Assembly (NCBI GenBank): GCA_013397865.1
Contig: VZTI01000465.1
Location: 1,595-65,594, forward strand
Direction of reading: 5' to 3'
Origin: Struthidea cinerea
Taxonomy: Eukaryota > Chordata > Aves > Passeriformes > Corcoracidae
Length of the DNA stretch: 64,000 nt
The translations under genes and the position numbers were made by a program. The notes under the pieces were generated by a model. That model worked only from the letters and a program-made list of their open reading frames with translations. It did not search any database and was not told where the DNA came from. Below, piece after piece: positions 11,155 through 22,548 of this stretch. Numbering within the stretch: position 1 is the first letter of the stretch; every line of letters begins with the position of its first letter.

Positions 11155-11680
11155 TAGATTGTGTTAGGGAAGCTTTCCTGTCTGACCATCCAGGAGCCAC
11201 TCTGGCAGTCACACTCACACCACCTGAGCTGGGGCAGAGGCATCTTGGCAGGGGTGGCTCCAGTGACTGACGGGTCCCTGATTGACTCCCTGCACACCCC
11301 ACTCTCACACACACAGACCAGGTTTGCTTACTGGCTTAACCCTGGGTTTCCAGAATCTGGATCCTTAAAATAATTTAATCTTGGTGCAATAACCAAGTAA
11401 CAAGACAAAAGTCCATGCTGGGTGTCTCTGAGGAGGGAACCCAAACAAAGGAAAGCCTGGGCTTTTATATCTTCACAGTCTAAGAGTGTGAAAGCCTGGG
11501 GGTCTTTGGCTCGCGCTGTGCCTCTGAGAGTCTGGTCATCTGGCTGGGCCACAGGGCCCTGTGCCCTTTCTTGTGCAAAAGATCAGTGCCAGTTCCTGGC
11601 CTCTTGCCTCTTGCTCCCGCCACCCAGAGCTCAATCTGCAGCCTGCACACTGAGCTACCTGCACTAAAGGTGTTCTTCAA
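11155..11680 (-). mobile_element. Possible antisense LTR
   Basis: This is a GC-richer island in AT-rich DNA. On the minus strand it contains a good TATA-like box (GATATAAAAGCC, about 11466-11477). Downstream of that lies an A/T-rich polyadenylation-like stretch (ATTAAATTATTTTAAGG, about 11363-11379). The plus-strand left edge near 11162 reads TGTTAGGGAAGC, a plausible LTR terminus. No matching right end or target duplication was found and I do not recognise the family. Confidence 0.3.
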
Positions 11681-12429
11681 CTTGTTGAATTAGAATAGTG
11701 GGCTCATTAATCCCGTTCAGTTATCCTGATATAATATTTGTTGCACTTTCCCTATATCCATCAGCCTTCTGACTTTCAAGAACATCACAATTACTCTTCA
11801 GGGAAGTAGACTGACAAACCTGGGGAATGACTTAATTTTGACCAGGTTTATCTTTACCTCTGGATTAATTAAAAATGGCTTCTCCATTTGTAGAAATGGA
11901 AATTATTCTAGTAAGACAAGCACTGCATCAAAACATCACCCAGAGGGAATATGACTCCTGAAAAAATTTCATACAGTCACAGTGAGATTTGCAGAAGGAC
12001 TTGGTTATTGCTTACCTGGTACTCAGCTTTGGTGACTTGTGCTCTGCAGTCCTTACCTGTAGAAAAAGTGCCTTCCACACTGCATTTATGAGTATTTGTG
12101 TTGATAAGGAACTCACACAGAAACGTGTCTGTGCACTGCATTTTTGTTGTTATGGCATCTTGGGAGTGTTGGAGTCTGCATTCCTTTTGCATTTTGCACT
12201 GTAGCTCAAGTGTTAGCCACAGCCACAGCCAGGTGTCAAAGGGAGGATCAAAGGGATGAATCCTTGTGTGAGCATGGATAACTCCTGGCATCTCAGCAAA
12301 AATTTCTGTATCTTATTCTTTTTTTTAACTCAATTTCGTGAGGGTTTAAATTTACTAAGGCAGAAGACTGTAGGAAAGAGAGAGTTAACTGCAAACTCTT
12401 TATACATCCACATGCACTACAGCTTTCTG

Positions 12430-12453
12430 AGGCACTGGATTAGGCACTGGATT
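12430..12453 (+). repeat. 12-bp unit duplicated in tandem
   Basis: Two exact tandem copies of AGGCACTGGATT, followed by a partial third (AGG). Confidence 0.9.
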
Positions 12454-12822
12454 AGGTGCACAGGAAGAGATATCTAGGAGAATGTTCTAGGTGCTGATGT
12501 GAGCAGTTGCATGAAATATTCTTGCCCTTATGCTGAACTCCCTTACGTACACCATTACCATCGCAATTCCTTCAGTGATGCAACAGGATTTGGCCTGGGT
12601 TAGTGTCTTGGGGTGACTCTGCTAAATATGTTCCAAATCTGAGGCTTTTGGGAATATTTTCAAATCATTGGATCTTGGTAACACACTTCCTTTAAAAAAA
12701 AAAAAAGTTTTGCTTACCCAGCAAGCCCCTAAAGGAATGTCTTGGAAGTTCTGAATCCCTCTTGTTACCTAAATTTATCTTGGGAAATTTTTCCTGGTTT
12801 AATGAAATGAAAGTGGTATGTT

Positions 12823-12845
12823 TACAGATGTTTACTTGTAGGTAT
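12823..12845 (+). repeat. 23-base direct repeat, copy 1
   Basis: These 23 bases recur exactly and in the same orientation at 18122-18144, while the flanking bases differ. By simple counting, an exact 23-base match is very unlikely by chance in 64 kb. Confidence 0.8.
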
Positions 12846-15800
12846 ACGCCAGTTATCACAAGTGAGCTGTGAGCTGGTAGGGATTCATAGAAATTCTGGA
12901 GATGAGTAATTTCCTGCATCAGGTACTTCCTTTTGTAGACAGGTTTGCTATCACTGGTGTGTAGTTTTGCGTTTTAGAGAGTGTCATGCAAAACACACAG
13001 GAAGCCAACCTGACATTTGTCATCACTGAGTAATATCTGTCCTTAGAACAGGGAACTTAAAGTCAAGGGTCATTATTTTTTTTCTGTATTGTACAAGAAG
13101 GTCCTTGATTTATGACTGTGATGTCTGATGCTGTGATGACTCGTGTGATACTGTTACCAAAGGCTGACAGCTGAAGTTGAAATGATTATTTTATTGGTCA
13201 CAGTCAGTGATCACACCGATTTTAACTGTGGCAGATGAAAATGTCCCTTTTACCCCAAAAACTTTTGCAATGATTTCAGGCTAGTGCTGAAATAATACTT
13301 CTATTATAACATTGAAGTTGAATTATTTTGTTAATGATAGTTACACATCTTGATGTGAAGGCAACTGCAATGAACAGCTGTAATATTACCAATTTTCTAA
13401 GTTACTTTTCTAAGTTTATAACCTTTTATGGTGATAGGAAAGAGAGAATCATTACGATAACGTGGTCGCCAATCAGGAAAATGCAGCATGGTGTTGCTTT
13501 TCTTACTGGGCAGAAACAAAGTGGGGAGTTTGACAAAGAATAGGAAACATTTCTGCAACCTTGCTCTCTTAAATTGATAGGAATTTTCCATTGTTTTGTT
13601 TAAAATAAACCCAGTTTGTTTATTTGCTTTTAATTTCAGAGGGGTTTTGGTGCATTGCAGTCACAGTGCTCCCCACTGAGATAACGTAGAAGGACATTAT
13701 GTTTTCATGCACAAGGAACAAATCATGCTCTTGCAGGCTATGGCTTCTTTAATTTCAATTAAGGAAAGTGACAAGAAAGAACAGAAAATAAACACTCCAT
13801 GGCAGAGTATAGGAAAAATACCTCTTTTGTTCATAATACAGAAAGAAAAAAATAGCATAAAGAAAAAAACAGTCATTTGGAGGTGGAAATATAACTGTGT
13901 TAATATTCCTTAGGTTTAAACTGTATGTAAGGACTCCCTGAAAGAAGGGTTAGGGGTCCACAGCATCTTCACAATTTTTCATGACACCATTCAACAACAC
14001 AAATTTTTGATAGTCATTCATTCATAACCATAGGATTTGGAACAGGGAGATCCATCCCTCAGAATCTGCTAAAAGCTTTCAAAACAAAGAAAAAATCCTC
14101 CTCATTATTTCTATTTTAATGATGTATCCTTAAATGTACCAACTCAAGACTTGTAACCACATGATTACAGGACAACAAAGAAAGTTCTTGCAGGGAGAAA
14201 ATTTTAACTATATGTCCCAAGTATATGTCAAAATTCAGAGAGCAAATATGTTAAAGGCAAGAAACAAGCACTATGCCAAAAATACCATGATTATAAGCTA
14301 CCCACCCAAAGACTGTATCATGCTTCTTATGGCTGAATAGCTGGTGATAAACACCCTAAATAAGGATTTAATGCCTGTAAATTTAAAGGAGATCTATATG
14401 GATTATCTTAAAATTTTTACCAATGCAAAGAGTGCACTGGTCAGCAAAGCTCCTGTGGGAAAGGTCTTTCCCATTTGACAGCCCTTCCCATTTGATGGTT
14501 CCGAAATATCTCTGCCTTGTCCAGAGCATCCTGAGCTTGTCCTGACATTCTGCACAATGCAGAGGGGAACCAGTCATCCTCTTTGGGGCTGCCACTCCTG
14601 TGTGAATACAACCTCTGGCCTGGAGACTGCTTTCAAGAATGGGCAAACCATAAGTAAAAGCAAAATGAACTGATTATCATTCTAAAATGTACTTGACAAG
14701 CAGTGTATTTGCAGCAACTATACACAAGGAACCCCAGGCGTTTCTAGCTACCAATGCTTTTCTTAGTAAGCTCAAGGTGGTCTCTAGACCCCTGTCCAAA
14801 GAACTACTGATTGTTGTGCAGGTCTTCCAGCTGGGACCCCGGTGTTTTAAAACATCACGAATGCATTTGAAGGATCAGAGTGTAATCCGAGATCTCACCT
14901 CTACTTTTTGACACTTTTCTCTAGGAAATCCATTCGATATCAAATGTATTCACCTGGTTGTCTTCTAGTAAGAAAGTTTAAAACCACATACCAAATATTT
15001 AGAAGTGCTGATGTCCTCAGGGCAGAGTTAGCACTTGGCCAGACAGTAAACAAAACATTCATTTGAGGCCACATCTAGTTAGTAGATTGATAGTTGTCAA
15101 TAAACAGATAATTTAGCTGTTGAGAATTAAGTGTTCACTGCAGAATGTTAAGTGAGATAAACCTTAGTACACAATCCTTTACATCGTATACATCAGAAAT
15201 ATGTTTTGTATAAACATGGAAAGGAGAATTGTGAAAACACGTTATTACCACTTATTGACAGAGTCTGGAAGTGATGACAGCCAAGCAGGTTTGGACTGAT
15301 GGGATGTTTGGGATGAGAGCACTCCCCCAGATTTGGTTTTGAGGGAGTAGAGATCCCATGACAACATAAGTAATCCAGACACATAATTTTTTCCCCTTTG
15401 ACAGAGTGAATTAATTAACCACTGCTTAAATTGGCATATTGTTATCATCATTGTCAAGAGAAAAATTTGTGTTTATAAGGCTTTTTTTTGGTAACTTTTT
15501 AAAAAACTTGTTTCAGGTCTGAAGATGATGATATGCTAGACAGAACAGGAAAAGGAGATCAACGAATTCTAGATGTGTTCAGATTCACCTGAAAAACATC
15601 AACAATGTGCTTGAAAGTGTTGATTAAAAACCACTATGGCAATTATCTATGTTACTCCGAAGCAGTAGTCTACATACTATCTTTATTCATCAACCCTTTT
15701 TCATACCTGGCTCCTGTTGACATCCAGCTGTCTGGAATTTTTCCAGACGTCTAAAATTTCTTGAGGTATACAATCCAAAAAGTTAACAGGTCTTTACACA

Positions 15801-18121
15801 AGTCTTCCAGGATTTTAGGTAGGAGTTAAAAAGTTTGCAGATTTTAATGCTTGTCCCTCACGGGTGCCCTTAGTAACTAAAAGAGGGGAAAGTTCTTCAG
15901 TTCCTGGTGTGTACACTATGCTGCTTCTTCCCAAATCCATCCATTAAGCCTGTCACTGAAAAAACCTCAGTATTTTCTTTCAAAACATGATTTTGAGGCC
16001 AACTTTGGTCATAATATTTTGTAGGGAAGCAATAAGTTATATACTTGTCAGAGTGATCCTCCAAAGTGCCCAGTTCCAGTCTTTATATTCTTTTTATTTG
16101 CCCCAAGGAGGTGCGCAGTGAAGTTATTTGATGTTCTGAAATCCCTTGGGAAAGGGGAAATTAGCATTTATGATTTTAGGAACTCCAGTTACGTCTGGAA
16201 TACACCCTTATGTCAGTCTGTCAGACTTGCACACTTACGGAAGTTTTTGCTCTATCCTGTATTTGCTTAAGGCACAATGGGACAAGTCCCTGGTATTCTT
16301 ACTGATACGGTAAATATTTACCTAAATGTGTCTTTTTAATAAATTAATACATTGAATGATTCTGATGTTGCTTATTTCTAATTAATTGGTAATTACAAAG
16401 TCTAAAGAAAAATGAGGATGGAAACTGTATTGCTCAATGCCTCTTTTGAGGTTGTTCTCCAAACATTTTAAATTTCAGTGCAATGAATCTTTTACCTTTG
16501 ACCACAGTGTTTTCTTTAGGTTAATAGCTGCTTCCAAAATTAAGTTCATCTCACTGGAACCTAGTTTTTCTGTTCATTCACAGAGGTTTTTTAGGACTTA
16601 GTGCAACTTTTCTGGGTACATCTGACACGTGCTGCCCTTCTGCTCCTGCATGATGTGCAGAGGTGACAGCAGTGGATGACAGTGGCTGTGTGCTGTGGAG
16701 CTGAAGCCTCTGTTTTCTGCTTCTGAGATTTCTGAGACTGAAACTCAAGGTCTGCTTAAAAATCAGTCCCATATATGGAATAATGAAGTGATAAAAGTTT
16801 TATTTGTACAGTACGTGCTTGGATACTTGGCTTTAAAACAATCCCTCAAATGGCAATAGAGAATGAGGCAGCAGTACAAAAAGTGCTCCTATGTGAAATG
16901 AGAGCATGCCTGCACTGGCTACCAACAGTGGCACAATCACACACCCATTTTTCCACTTATTAGGCATACATCTTGAAAAAATTTGAGCTGTTCATTTGAT
17001 ACTTTGCAAACCTACCAGAAAATCTTCAGTACCATGCAAGTCACGTTCCAACACTTTAATTTCCAGAAACCTTGTGGTAATGTAAAGATATATGAGTTAG
17101 ATAATGCATTAAACAGCAAAAGTGGGAGCCTTTTATAATACTCAGTTGTTGCTTACTATGCAATTTTTTTCCTATAGATCAGCAGGATAGTGTTAGACAA
17201 CATGGAATGGTAATAAATGAATCTTGGACTAGGTGCAAACAGCCAGGAGGGCCTGGTGCATAACTTACACACTGCTAACAAGCACGTGAAAAGTGTTTGT
17301 GGTTAAGGCTTTGGCTTTATTTACAGTGGAACAAATCTTAAGTGAATCATGGTTCCTTTGATCAACTTATGTAAGGAGAGGAGATGAAAATGCCCAGAAG
17401 AGAATGGTCCTGCCATGAGAAGATTTCTGCCAGGCTGGTCAGATCTGAACTCAAATGTCTGGGCTCTGCTTCCGTGGAAGTATATGGCAGGAAAGGGTGG
17501 GCTTCACTGGAGTCACCCTCTGAACCTCACACATAAACAGAAATGGCACCAGGGCTAAAGGCCCTCTTGGCCACCCCACAGCACCTGCAGTTCCTGCCCA
17601 AACAGAGATAAATCCTTTATTTTGGGTTTCACTGACAAGCTGGGGCTTGGTCTTTAAATTGGTTTCATCAGGAAAGAACTAAGTGAGAGAGCTGGTAAGG
17701 TTCAGTCTGACTGTGTTATCCCAGGTGGCATTTGGAAGGGAGAGCTGGAGGAGATCACAGGTCCTTCATATCTATGCCTTCTGAATGTGCCTTAATCAGC
17801 TGCAGCAAGGACAAGAAGCAAGAGTACCCTTCAAGGGAGGAGCTCGGATGTTCACAGCTGACCTACTACAATGTTTACCAGGAAGACTGGGAAATCTGAC
17901 CCTTTTCTGCCAGATGTTCTTTATCCACAAAATATTGTGGTTTATTTTCTTAGCATGGCTGCCTCACATGACTGCCTTACAAACCCTTTACTTTTGGCCT
18001 GGTTCTGCATTTCTTTTCTTAGTTTTGCATCTAGTTTCCTAACAATAATAGCAAGTATAAGTTGTGTTAATGATGTAACTGCTTTGTCTCAAAGCTTTGC
18101 ATTTAAATATATCCACTGGGA

Positions 18122-18144
18122 TACAGATGTTTACTTGTAGGTAT
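18122..18144 (+). repeat. 23-base direct repeat, copy 2
   Basis: Exact match to 12823-12845. It lies about 270 bases upstream of a CR1 insertion. Confidence 0.8.
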
Positions 18145-18410
18145 GTACCGACATATAGAATATCTAGTTTCCACTATAGTCAAAGGAGATCTAATTAATG
18201 CAAAGCCAAAGGATTTGGCTTGTCTCAAGCCAGTTCAAGAAGAATTTAGTTGCCCAAGCAAAAATATCTTTTATGACTCAACAGATCTACTCTTAAGCAC
18301 TGTCTATCTGAGCAGGAGGGAGTATATGTAGGCATGTATGGAGAGGGGTAGCTAAACTAGAGCTCTCAGAGGGGGTGGTGGGGTCTCATGTCATGTCCTG
18401 GGGTGTGAGT

Positions 18411-18950
18411 CACAGAATCCCAGAATCAACTCAGTTGGAAGAGACCCACAAGGATCATCGAGTCCAGCTCCTGACCCTGCACAGGACCATCCCCAACAGT
18501 CACACCATGTGCCTGAGAGCATTGTCCAAATTCTTCTTGAGCTCTCTCAGACTTGGTGCTGTGACTGCTTCCCTGGGGAGCCCATTCCAGTGCCCAACCA
18601 CCCTCTGGGTGAAAAACCTTTTCCTGATATCCAACCTAAACCTCCCCTGACACAACTTCAGGCCATTCCCTCAGCTCCTGTCACTGGTCACCACAGAGAT
18701 CAGTGTCTGCCCCTCTTCTTCCCCTCACAAGGAAGTTGTAACTGCAGTGAGGTCTCCCCTCAGTCTCCTCCAGGCTGAACTGACCAAGTGACTTCAGCTG
18801 CTCCTCACACGGCTTCCCCTCAAGGCCCTTCACCATCTTTGTTGCCCTCCTTTGGACTCTCTCTAAGAGTTTAATATCTTATATTGCAGTAACTAAAACT
18901 GCACAATATTCAAGGTGAAGCCTCACCAGTACAAGCCGAGCTAGACCCAC
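18411..18950 (-). mobile_element. CR1 LINE 3' end, antisense
   Basis: On the plus strand it begins CACAGAATCCCAGAATCAAC, the reverse complement of the CR1 tail. It continues through 'aagagacccacaaggatcat', 'tgggtgaaaaaccttttcct' and 'tccaggctgaactgaccaag', then 'tttgttgccctcctttggac' near 18840 and 'aaaactgcacaatattcaag' near 18895. It is well preserved and clearly the same subfamily as the copy at 28858-29222, which lies in the opposite orientation. It is 5'-truncated and carries only the C-terminal ORF2 remnant and 3' UTR. Confidence 0.88.
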
Positions 18951-21900
18951 TGAAATAGTTTAGGTGTAATGATCTAATACTCCAAGCATTTTTGTATACT
19001 TCAGGACAAAAATTGTCCTGAAAGATAAAAGATGTCTCCTTAACATTTTTATTTTATTTTGTCTGTGCATGAGTAGCTCATTTCTGTTCTTAACTAAGCA
19101 GAAACCAAAGGGATCTTTGAGTAGAGCTCAGCATAAATAAAACAGAAATTCTCTTGGAATATCCTCTTTTACATAATGAGTCCTGCTAATTGGCTCACTA
19201 GAAAGGGCTGAAGATTTGGTTTAAAGCTCTGCGTTGTAAACAAATCATTATGACCAACCTTAAAAATATTCCCCAAAAGATATGTCAAGAAACAATATTC
19301 TAAACTCCAGGAAAGATCCAGAGCATCTTCCCCATGCTATAGATATTTTTAGTCTGTTTATCTGTAGAGATGTGGTGCAACTGAAAGCTTTAGTACCATT
19401 ACCCTTAAAAGAATTCCAATTTGCCAGTCAGTGAGACAATTAATATTAGAATATGATGTTGTGGAAATGGTCTTGTAATACAAATAATATCCAATAAATA
19501 GCCAAAATGCCTTGATGGTGGATGACCAATAGATCAGTTCTTTTAATTTTTGTTCTTTTTTAAGGCAAATGCTGTGAAAAGAAAACATTTTTTTGAGCAT
19601 GATGTGAACTAATGAACAGATTGTTAAAAATCAATTAGGTTAACAAAAATGTATGATTAATTATCCCTAACCACACATTAAATATATCTTAAAATATCAC
19701 ATTAGGTATAATTATATTATTACATTTTGTAATGTAAATAATGTGTTTAGTGCATATTTGTATATGATACAGTGTAGTAATTATATAATATATAATATGT
19801 AATAATTATATAATGTTGTATAATGTATTCTACAGCTGTTATGCTATATCATTATAACATATCTAATATAGACCATTATATTAGATAATATATCATTAAC
19901 TTTCAATAAATAATGGACTTGTTACATGATATAGATTGTCTGAGTGAAGTGAAATGAAGTGGTGACATGGCAGTTAAGATACGAAGCAAGTGGCCAAGAA
20001 ATATTTGATAAGAAGTGTTTGTTTGACTTTATGATGGGGAATTTGAACAATGAGCAAAAATAATAACTGGAAAGGAACAAAATGTGGAACTAAAGACCAA
20101 AGATTTGGAATGATTTATGTGACAGCTGTTCCTGATACACATAACTAATGTCAGCTCTTGAAGTGCACTTCAGTGTCTCACTCATGCTGGATTCTTTTGG
20201 GCTTTTTCAGTGTTTCTCAGCAGTGTGTATTATGGACTCTGCAGATCAGAACCGAGTTCAAATGAACTCTGTGAACCAGAAGAAATCTTTTTTTTCTCAT
20301 GGAATACTTCAGTGTATGAACAGTAGTTTAAGCAATGTTCCAGTGAACGGGTTTTGCTTAAGCACATGAAATCCATCATCAGGATTTTGTACAAACAAGC
20401 AAACTTCAGAATGTGATTTTCCACAGATGTCCCAGTACCTCGAAAGCTGGACTTTCATTAAGCAGACTTTCTCAATACTGGAGATGAGAAAACAAAACAA
20501 TTCTTCCTGTCTCAAGTGTTTAATGTATCTAAAGTATCTGCTTACTAACACTCACCAGAAGAGGGCTCACTATAGAATATACTGACCTTCTAAAGACACT
20601 TTGAAATACACCCTTGAAAGAGAAACTTTCCTTGCAGGTGGAACGGTACAATTGTTGATGACAATGAATATTGTGTTACACCTTTTCTGAGCCAGTGATC
20701 CCTTTAATTCCTCTGTGGATCTGTGGGGTCTGATTTTCCTCTCTCATGATGTTCAGCATTATTGATGTCAATAGTTTTTCAGGTTGACACTGCCATAAAT
20801 GGGAGAAAAACAGTTCTCTCGTCACTCAAAAAATGAGTTTTCTTTTTCGTCAATAAAAGGGCCGTCAGTAAAGGCAAACTGAGAGCGGTCCTTAAGTTAA
20901 AGTAGTAAGAGAAGTGTTTTGGGTGAGATCTGACATTTTCTGCACAAGGTGGATAGCCCCCAACTCTGCAAAGCTCCATAGAGATGGCAATTAAGCTCTG
21001 TGCAGGTTTAGCTAACAGCATGAAAGGTTCTCATCATGGAAGGCTCGCAGAGCAGCACGTCTCCTGCTGTTGCGCTTAGTCTTGATGAAGACTGCTGGCA
21101 CTGTGTTTCTGAGAGATCCTGGTGCCAGCTAGCACCAGGGAAATGAAGACTGACATTACTAGATGTCCTTACAGAGTACCAGAACCCGCAGGTGCTTTGC
21201 TGTGCCCCTTTAACCTTTCCTCATGTGCTCTTCCCAACCCTGGGAAGCAAAGTGCCCCAGGAGGTGCAGAGCACAAAACCCTGCCTTGCCCGTGCAGGTT
21301 CTCCTCTGGCTGTGCCTTGGTGCATGGCTGAACATCCCAGTAGTCTCTGGGTGATAACTGCTCTCCACAAGCACTGTCAGCACGTGCACACAGGTCATGG
21401 CATCCCTACTTTTGAAGGCAGATGAGTCAACTCAGCATGTGGATTTTGACATCTCACGTGTGTTCATTAAAGGGTGTGCAGGGAATGCTGGGCAGAGGTG
21501 GCTCTAATCTTAGCAAGTGACTGGTCTCCTCTCCATGGAGACAGGTCTCACAGAGCCAAGCAGCTGAAATTCTATCTTCTTATTTTCTGCCACATGCTCT
21601 TGAAAGGGCTGCTGCTCTCAGCCTGTCTGCTGGATGTCACTCTGCCATCCCAGCTTCTAGCAGAGACATTTTCCTGCAGACAAAAACCATTGTTCACAGG
21701 CAGCAGAGCTGCTAGCTTGGATCAAGTGACTTCTGACCACAAGAAAGGGGCTGACCTAAGAGCAGTCATAATTCAGAAACTGACTCTGTCCACCCAGTCT
21801 GCAATTTCTACATCCGTCTTCTCATTCTCTGCTATGTTTGATTTCAATTCTCCCCAATCCCACTACAGGCTTCCCAGTCATGTTGCCCTTTGCACTTCAG

Positions 21901-22080
21901 GGGATTAATGAAAACACTAATTTCCTTTTAAAAATGAAGGAAAAAAGGGACTTCCCAAACAGTCCTCCTCAAGAAGTCTGCATGACAGCAGTTGGAGGCC
22001 TATGGACAATCCTCAGAACTGCATTATCTTAATGCTTTTTCCATCAAGTTTCAGCTAGAGGTGGCAAAAATGTTGGGAGA
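18951..22080. other. No gene seen; AT-rich DNA with a palindromic block
   Basis: It contains the AT-rich inverted-repeat block at 19640-19920. A 144-codon open frame at 21474-21908 (+) starts at GTG and has no recognisable domain. The stretch 21040-21420 is somewhat GC-richer and includes a short 8-bp stem (CCTGGTGC / GCACCAGG, about 21118-21139). Confidence 0.45.
19640..19920. repeat. AT-rich block with palindromic segments
   Basis: The block is dominated by TATAAT- and TTATA-type words and contains local inverted repeats. The clearest is TATCTAATATA (19860-19870) paired with TATATTAGATA (19877-19887) across a 6-base loop. It could be decayed AT-rich satellite-like DNA or a small inverted-repeat element. 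No target duplication was identified. Confidence 0.55.
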
Positions 22081-22086
22081 TTATGG
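22081..22086 (+). repeat. Target-site duplication, left copy (TTATGG)
   Basis: TTATGG directly precedes the TG terminus of the LTR and is repeated exactly after its CA terminus at 22543-22548. A 6-bp duplication is typical of ERVK-like class II integrases. Confidence 0.85.
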
Positions 22087-22542
22087 TGATGCCTTTTCCT
22101 GGTCTTAAAATCAAGGATCAAACACAGTTAGAAGGGAAAAAAGGGTTTCACCTCGGTATTTATTTTAAGGATCCTTAGGTGCACCACGTCCAGGTGGAAT
22201 GCACCGAAAGGCACACCGCAATGCACACCAACGATAGATCTGGTATAACACTATAGGTCTTACTAATTAGCATATCTATCAAAGGTTCCCCAATGAGAGG
22301 CTCGAGTGAGCCCCCGTCCCCGAGGAACCTTCCCCTGGATGGTTCTATCTCAGTTTACAAAATGTCTTCTGGAGAGGACCTTGGGGTCTGGGGCTTTCTG
22401 ATCCCTAACTACGAGGCTTCTAAGATGTTTAGTCTCCTAGCTTAACAAAATAAGTCTAAGAATGTAGGCTAAAAAACACTAAGAATATAAAAAGCTATAA
22501 AAAGCTATATAAAAGGGGTATAAAAGAAAAGGCAAAAAATCA
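22087..22542 (-). mobile_element. Complete solo LTR, ERVK-like, antisense
   Basis: The 456-bp element begins TGATGCCTTTTCC and ends GAAAAGGCAAAAAATCA on the plus strand, so it has TG...CA ends with near-terminal inverted repeats (TGCCTTTTC / GAAAAGGCA). An exact 6-bp target duplication flanks it. On the minus strand it carries AATAAA at 22159-22164, followed by 'taccgaggtgaaaccctt' and 'ctaactgtgtttgatccttg' before ending GGCATCA, a U5 layout I recognise from avian ERVK LTRs. Intact ends plus the duplication show a full provirus inserted here and then recombined between its LTRs. Confidence 0.88.
22159..22164 (-). promoter_or_regulatory. Polyadenylation signal of the ERVK-like LTR
   Basis: AATAAA on the minus strand, about 73 bases before the LTR's 3' end, in the expected place at the end of R. 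It establishes the antisense orientation. Confidence 0.65.
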
Positions 22543-22548
22543 TTATGG
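22543..22548 (+). repeat. Target-site duplication, right copy (TTATGG)
   Basis: Exact copy of 22081-22086, directly after the LTR's terminal CA. Confidence 0.85.

Larger units (their letters stand above)
11681..18410. other. No gene seen; long AT-rich single-copy stretch
   Basis: There is no recognisable transposon and no open frame above about 104 codons. It contains a 2-copy 12-bp tandem at 12430-12453, one end of a 23-base repeat at 12823-12845 (the other is at 18122-18144), a 12-base A run near 12693-12704 and a weak exon-like segment at 15517-15592 (see findings). Confidence 0.5.

Noticed and set aside
21474..21908. 144-codon open frame on the plus strand
   Set aside because: It starts at GTG, has no recognisable family, no splice or promoter context and no clear hydropathy pattern. 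Treated as chance.
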